Positions 4,854 through 5,665 of a DNA stretch of 5,665 nt are shown here, piece after piece. The stretch comes from Bacilli bacterium (GTDB lineage: Bacteria > Bacillota_I > Bacilli_A > RF39 > UBA660): contig JAEDGC010000085.1 in NCBI GenBank assembly GCA_016297695.1, positions 1 to 5,665 of the forward strand. Direction: 5' to 3'. The first letter of the stretch is position 1. The number at the start of each line of letters is the position of its first letter. Under the pieces are notes generated by a model. The model was given only the letters and a program-made list of their open reading frames with translations. It had not been told where the DNA came from and did no database searches. The position numbers and the translations under genes are program-made.

Positions 4854-5327
4854 TCACTTACGTTTATAATGATATTCATCATCTTTTATTTTTTCAAATC
4901 CAGCTTTTTTAATTGCATTAATAGAACCAAGATTATCTTCATCAATTCTTGCTACTACTTCATTAAATTGAGGATACAAATTAAGTAGATACTCGCTAAA
5001 TTCTTTTTCAAATAAAGAACCTAATCCTTTTCCTCTACATTCAGAAAGTAGACCTAATCCTATTTCTATTTCTTCTAATAATATTTCATTATCACGTTTT
5101 TCTTCTGGATGATAATTTAGAAAAGATAATCCTATTAATTCATTATTAAATTTAACTATAAAACAGTTCGTTATTTTATCTTCTTTATTTCTATCAATAT
5201 TTCTTTTAACAAATCTTTTTATATCACTACTAATTAATTCACTATTTGGAGAACTAATTATTTTATCTAAAAAGGCTATATGTTCTTCATTATTTAAATC
5301 AAAATTTATTAATTCAAAACTATTCAT
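4854..5327 (-). CDS. GNAT-family N-acetyltransferase
   Basis: This 157-residue protein shows the GNAT acetyl-CoA fold. The pyrophosphate-binding motif A is R98-G-K-G-L-G103 within LLSECRGKGLGSLFEKEF, preceded by the beta-4 strand EEIEIGLGLL (85-94). Motif B is the segment DNLGSINAIKKAGFEKI (131-147). Length is normal for a single-domain GNAT; the closest general pattern is the Acetyltransf_1/3 (RimJ-like) group. The acetyl acceptor is unknown: amino sugars, antibiotics, polyamines or protein N-termini are all possible. The ATG lies 11 bases after AGGAGG, slightly long, but an in-frame TAA between them rules out an earlier start. It ends with TGA, which shows that TGA is a stop here. It follows the 39-residue acidic gene by 45 bases and has its own extended -10 promoter. 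Confidence 0.85.
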   Translation of the reverse strand: MNSFELINFDLNNEEHIAFLDKIISSPNSELISSDIKRFVKRNIDRNKEDKITNCFIVKFNNELIGLSFLNYHPEEKRDNEILLEEIEIGLGLLSECRGKGLGSLFEKEFSEYLLNLYPQFNEVVARIDEDNLGSINAIKKAGFEKIKDDEYHYKRK

Positions 5328-5357
5328 CGTTATTTAAACCTCCTGTATTCTTATATA

Positions 5358-5366
5358 ATTATAACA
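5358..5366 (-). promoter_or_regulatory. Extended -10 promoter of the GNAT gene
   Basis: TG-T-TATAAT is a perfect extended -10 element (-10 at 5358-5363). A -35 box is not recognisable; its place would fall in the end of the 39-residue gene. The leader would be about 25 bases and contains AGGAGG. Confidence 0.55.
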
Positions 5367-5372
5367 TATTTT

Positions 5373-5492
5373 TTATAATTCCATACCACCATCATAATTC
5401 TTTTCTAATTCTTCTTCATCTTCGTAATAATATTCTATTTTCTTTTTTAATGATTCTTCAATTTCTATTTCTTTCTTAATTACACTTACCAT
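5373..5492 (-). CDS. Acidic 39-residue protein downstream of an attenuator-like terminator
   Basis: The frame runs from ATG (5490-5492) to TAA and begins MVSVIKKEIEIEESLKKKIE; the middle is YYYEDEEELEK and the end DGGMEL. It is strongly acidic (about 13 acidic against 6 basic residues) and probably one amphipathic helix or coiled coil, with no membrane segment. AAGGA stands 8 bases before the ATG. Only 25 bases separate the start from the T run of the terminator at 5518-5548, too few for a separate promoter, so expression should need read-through. No family is recognised. It may be a small regulatory protein or partner of the GNAT enzyme. Confidence 0.6.
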   Translation of the reverse strand: MVSVIKKEIEIEESLKKKIEYYYEDEEELEKNYDGGMEL

Positions 5493-5517
5493 AAATTCAT
5501 TCCTTTCACTTTAAATC

Positions 5518-5548
5518 AAAAAAAATCAATTCCATTTCTAGAATTGAT
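5518..5548 (-). terminator. Strong intrinsic terminator with GAAA tetraloop
   Basis: On the minus strand ATCAATTCTA and TGGAATTGAT pair over 10 bp (one U-G) around a GAAA tetraloop, followed by T7-8. This is the best-formed terminator in the window. It lies directly before the 39-residue gene and directly after the GC-rich structured segment, as in a transcription attenuator. It could equally be the plain end of the gene entering from the window edge. Confidence 0.9.
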
Positions 5549-5557
5549 ATTTATTAG

Positions 5558-5621
5558 AAAGTTGAACACATATCCAACCAGATTCCTCTATGGTGCCGAC
5601 GACGTAGAGGTCTACAACTTT
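5558..5621 (-). ncRNA. GC-rich structured RNA segment, candidate leader aptamer or small RNA
   Basis: This 64-base segment is about half G+C, against roughly a quarter elsewhere. On the minus strand AAAGTTG (5615-5621) pairs with CAACTTT (5558-5564), closing the unit. Inside, CCTCTA and TAGAGG form a 6-bp stem with a 14-base GC-rich loop (5591-5604), extended by AGA/TCT across a 2-base bulge. The linker GGTTGGATAT (5570-5579) can alternatively pair with the first arm of the following terminator (5542-5550) with one bulge, giving a possible antiterminator that excludes the closing stem. I do not recognise a known riboswitch, T-box or small-RNA class. All pairings were found by hand and have no covariation support. 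Confidence 0.5.
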
Positions 5622-5665
5622 GTCTTAACTTTACCCAATGGAAATAATTTTTCTCTATTTTCTAA
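5612..5665 (-). CDS. Possible C-terminal end of an upstream gene, cut by the window edge
   Basis: Seventeen codons ending in TAG (5612-5614) read LENREKLFPLGKVKTKL, with codon choice like the other genes. The start lies outside the window. If real, its stop lies between the closing stem and the inner hairpin of the structured segment, and the terminator at 5518-5548 would end its transcript. It is short enough to be chance. Confidence 0.35.
   Translation of the reverse strand, partial: LENREKLFPLGKVKTKL

Noticed and set aside
5562..5665. Plus-strand open frame from a TTG through the window end (LNTYPTRFLYGADDVEVYNF...)
   Set aside because: It looks protein-like, but all frames open up in this GC-richer patch, the TTG has no ribosome binding site, and the base-pairing on the minus strand explains the composition better. 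It stays an alternative if the RNA hypothesis fails.
5530..5665. Programmed -1 frameshift joining the edge frame to the frame DKVVDLYVVGTIEESG
   Set aside because: There is no true heptameric slip site, and the second frame's openness is expected by chance in the GC-rich segment, although a hairpin does follow the stop codon.
1..5665. tRNA or rRNA genes, CRISPR array, insertion-sequence ends or transposase
   Set aside because: No cloverleaf with TTCRA loop, no regularly spaced repeats, and no transposase motifs or terminal repeats were found on either strand.

Overview
The window is a very AT-rich stretch (roughly a quarter G+C by eye). All credible genes lie on the minus strand, most behind strong AGGAGG-type ribosome binding sites. 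Trp is read from TGG, and TGA ends one gene, so the standard code fits. This suggests a low-GC Bacillota (Clostridia, Erysipelotrichia or a related gut Firmicute). A holin-endolysin pair implies a prophage or prophage remnant. No species can be named from the sequence.

Read in the direction of transcription (high to low coordinates), the window has three parts. Part 1 (5665 to about 3209) starts with a possible C-terminal tail of a gene cut by the window edge. It is followed by an unusually GC-rich, foldable segment and a strong intrinsic terminator, together resembling a leader with an attenuator. Then come a 39-residue acidic protein, a GNAT acetyltransferase, an aminoglycoside/choline-kinase-type phosphotransferase and a small RelA/SpoT-type HD hydrolase. 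The last three each have promoter-like sequence of their own, so this looks like a row of accessory genes rather than one operon. Behind the HD gene lies a 39-codon coding-looking frame with no start signal, probably the tail of a destroyed gene.

Part 2 (about 3092 to 2160) is an intergenic region with several inverted repeats, then an operon of a Cys/His-rich 188-residue protein and two tiny overlapping genes (25 and 24 codons). It ends at a clear terminator whose stem lies in the last gene. Part 3 (2057 to 70) is the lysis cassette: a one-TM holin-like protein translationally coupled to an M23 endopeptidase with no signal peptide and three C-terminal W-L-P wall-binding repeats. Beyond it lies an unrecognised 276-residue gene with its own near-consensus promoter, two palindromes over that promoter, and its own terminator. 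This is the layout of a phage moron (lysogenic-conversion gene).

The strongest candidates for undescribed biology are the GC-rich structured leader at 5518-5621 and the independently controlled 276-residue gene after the endolysin.
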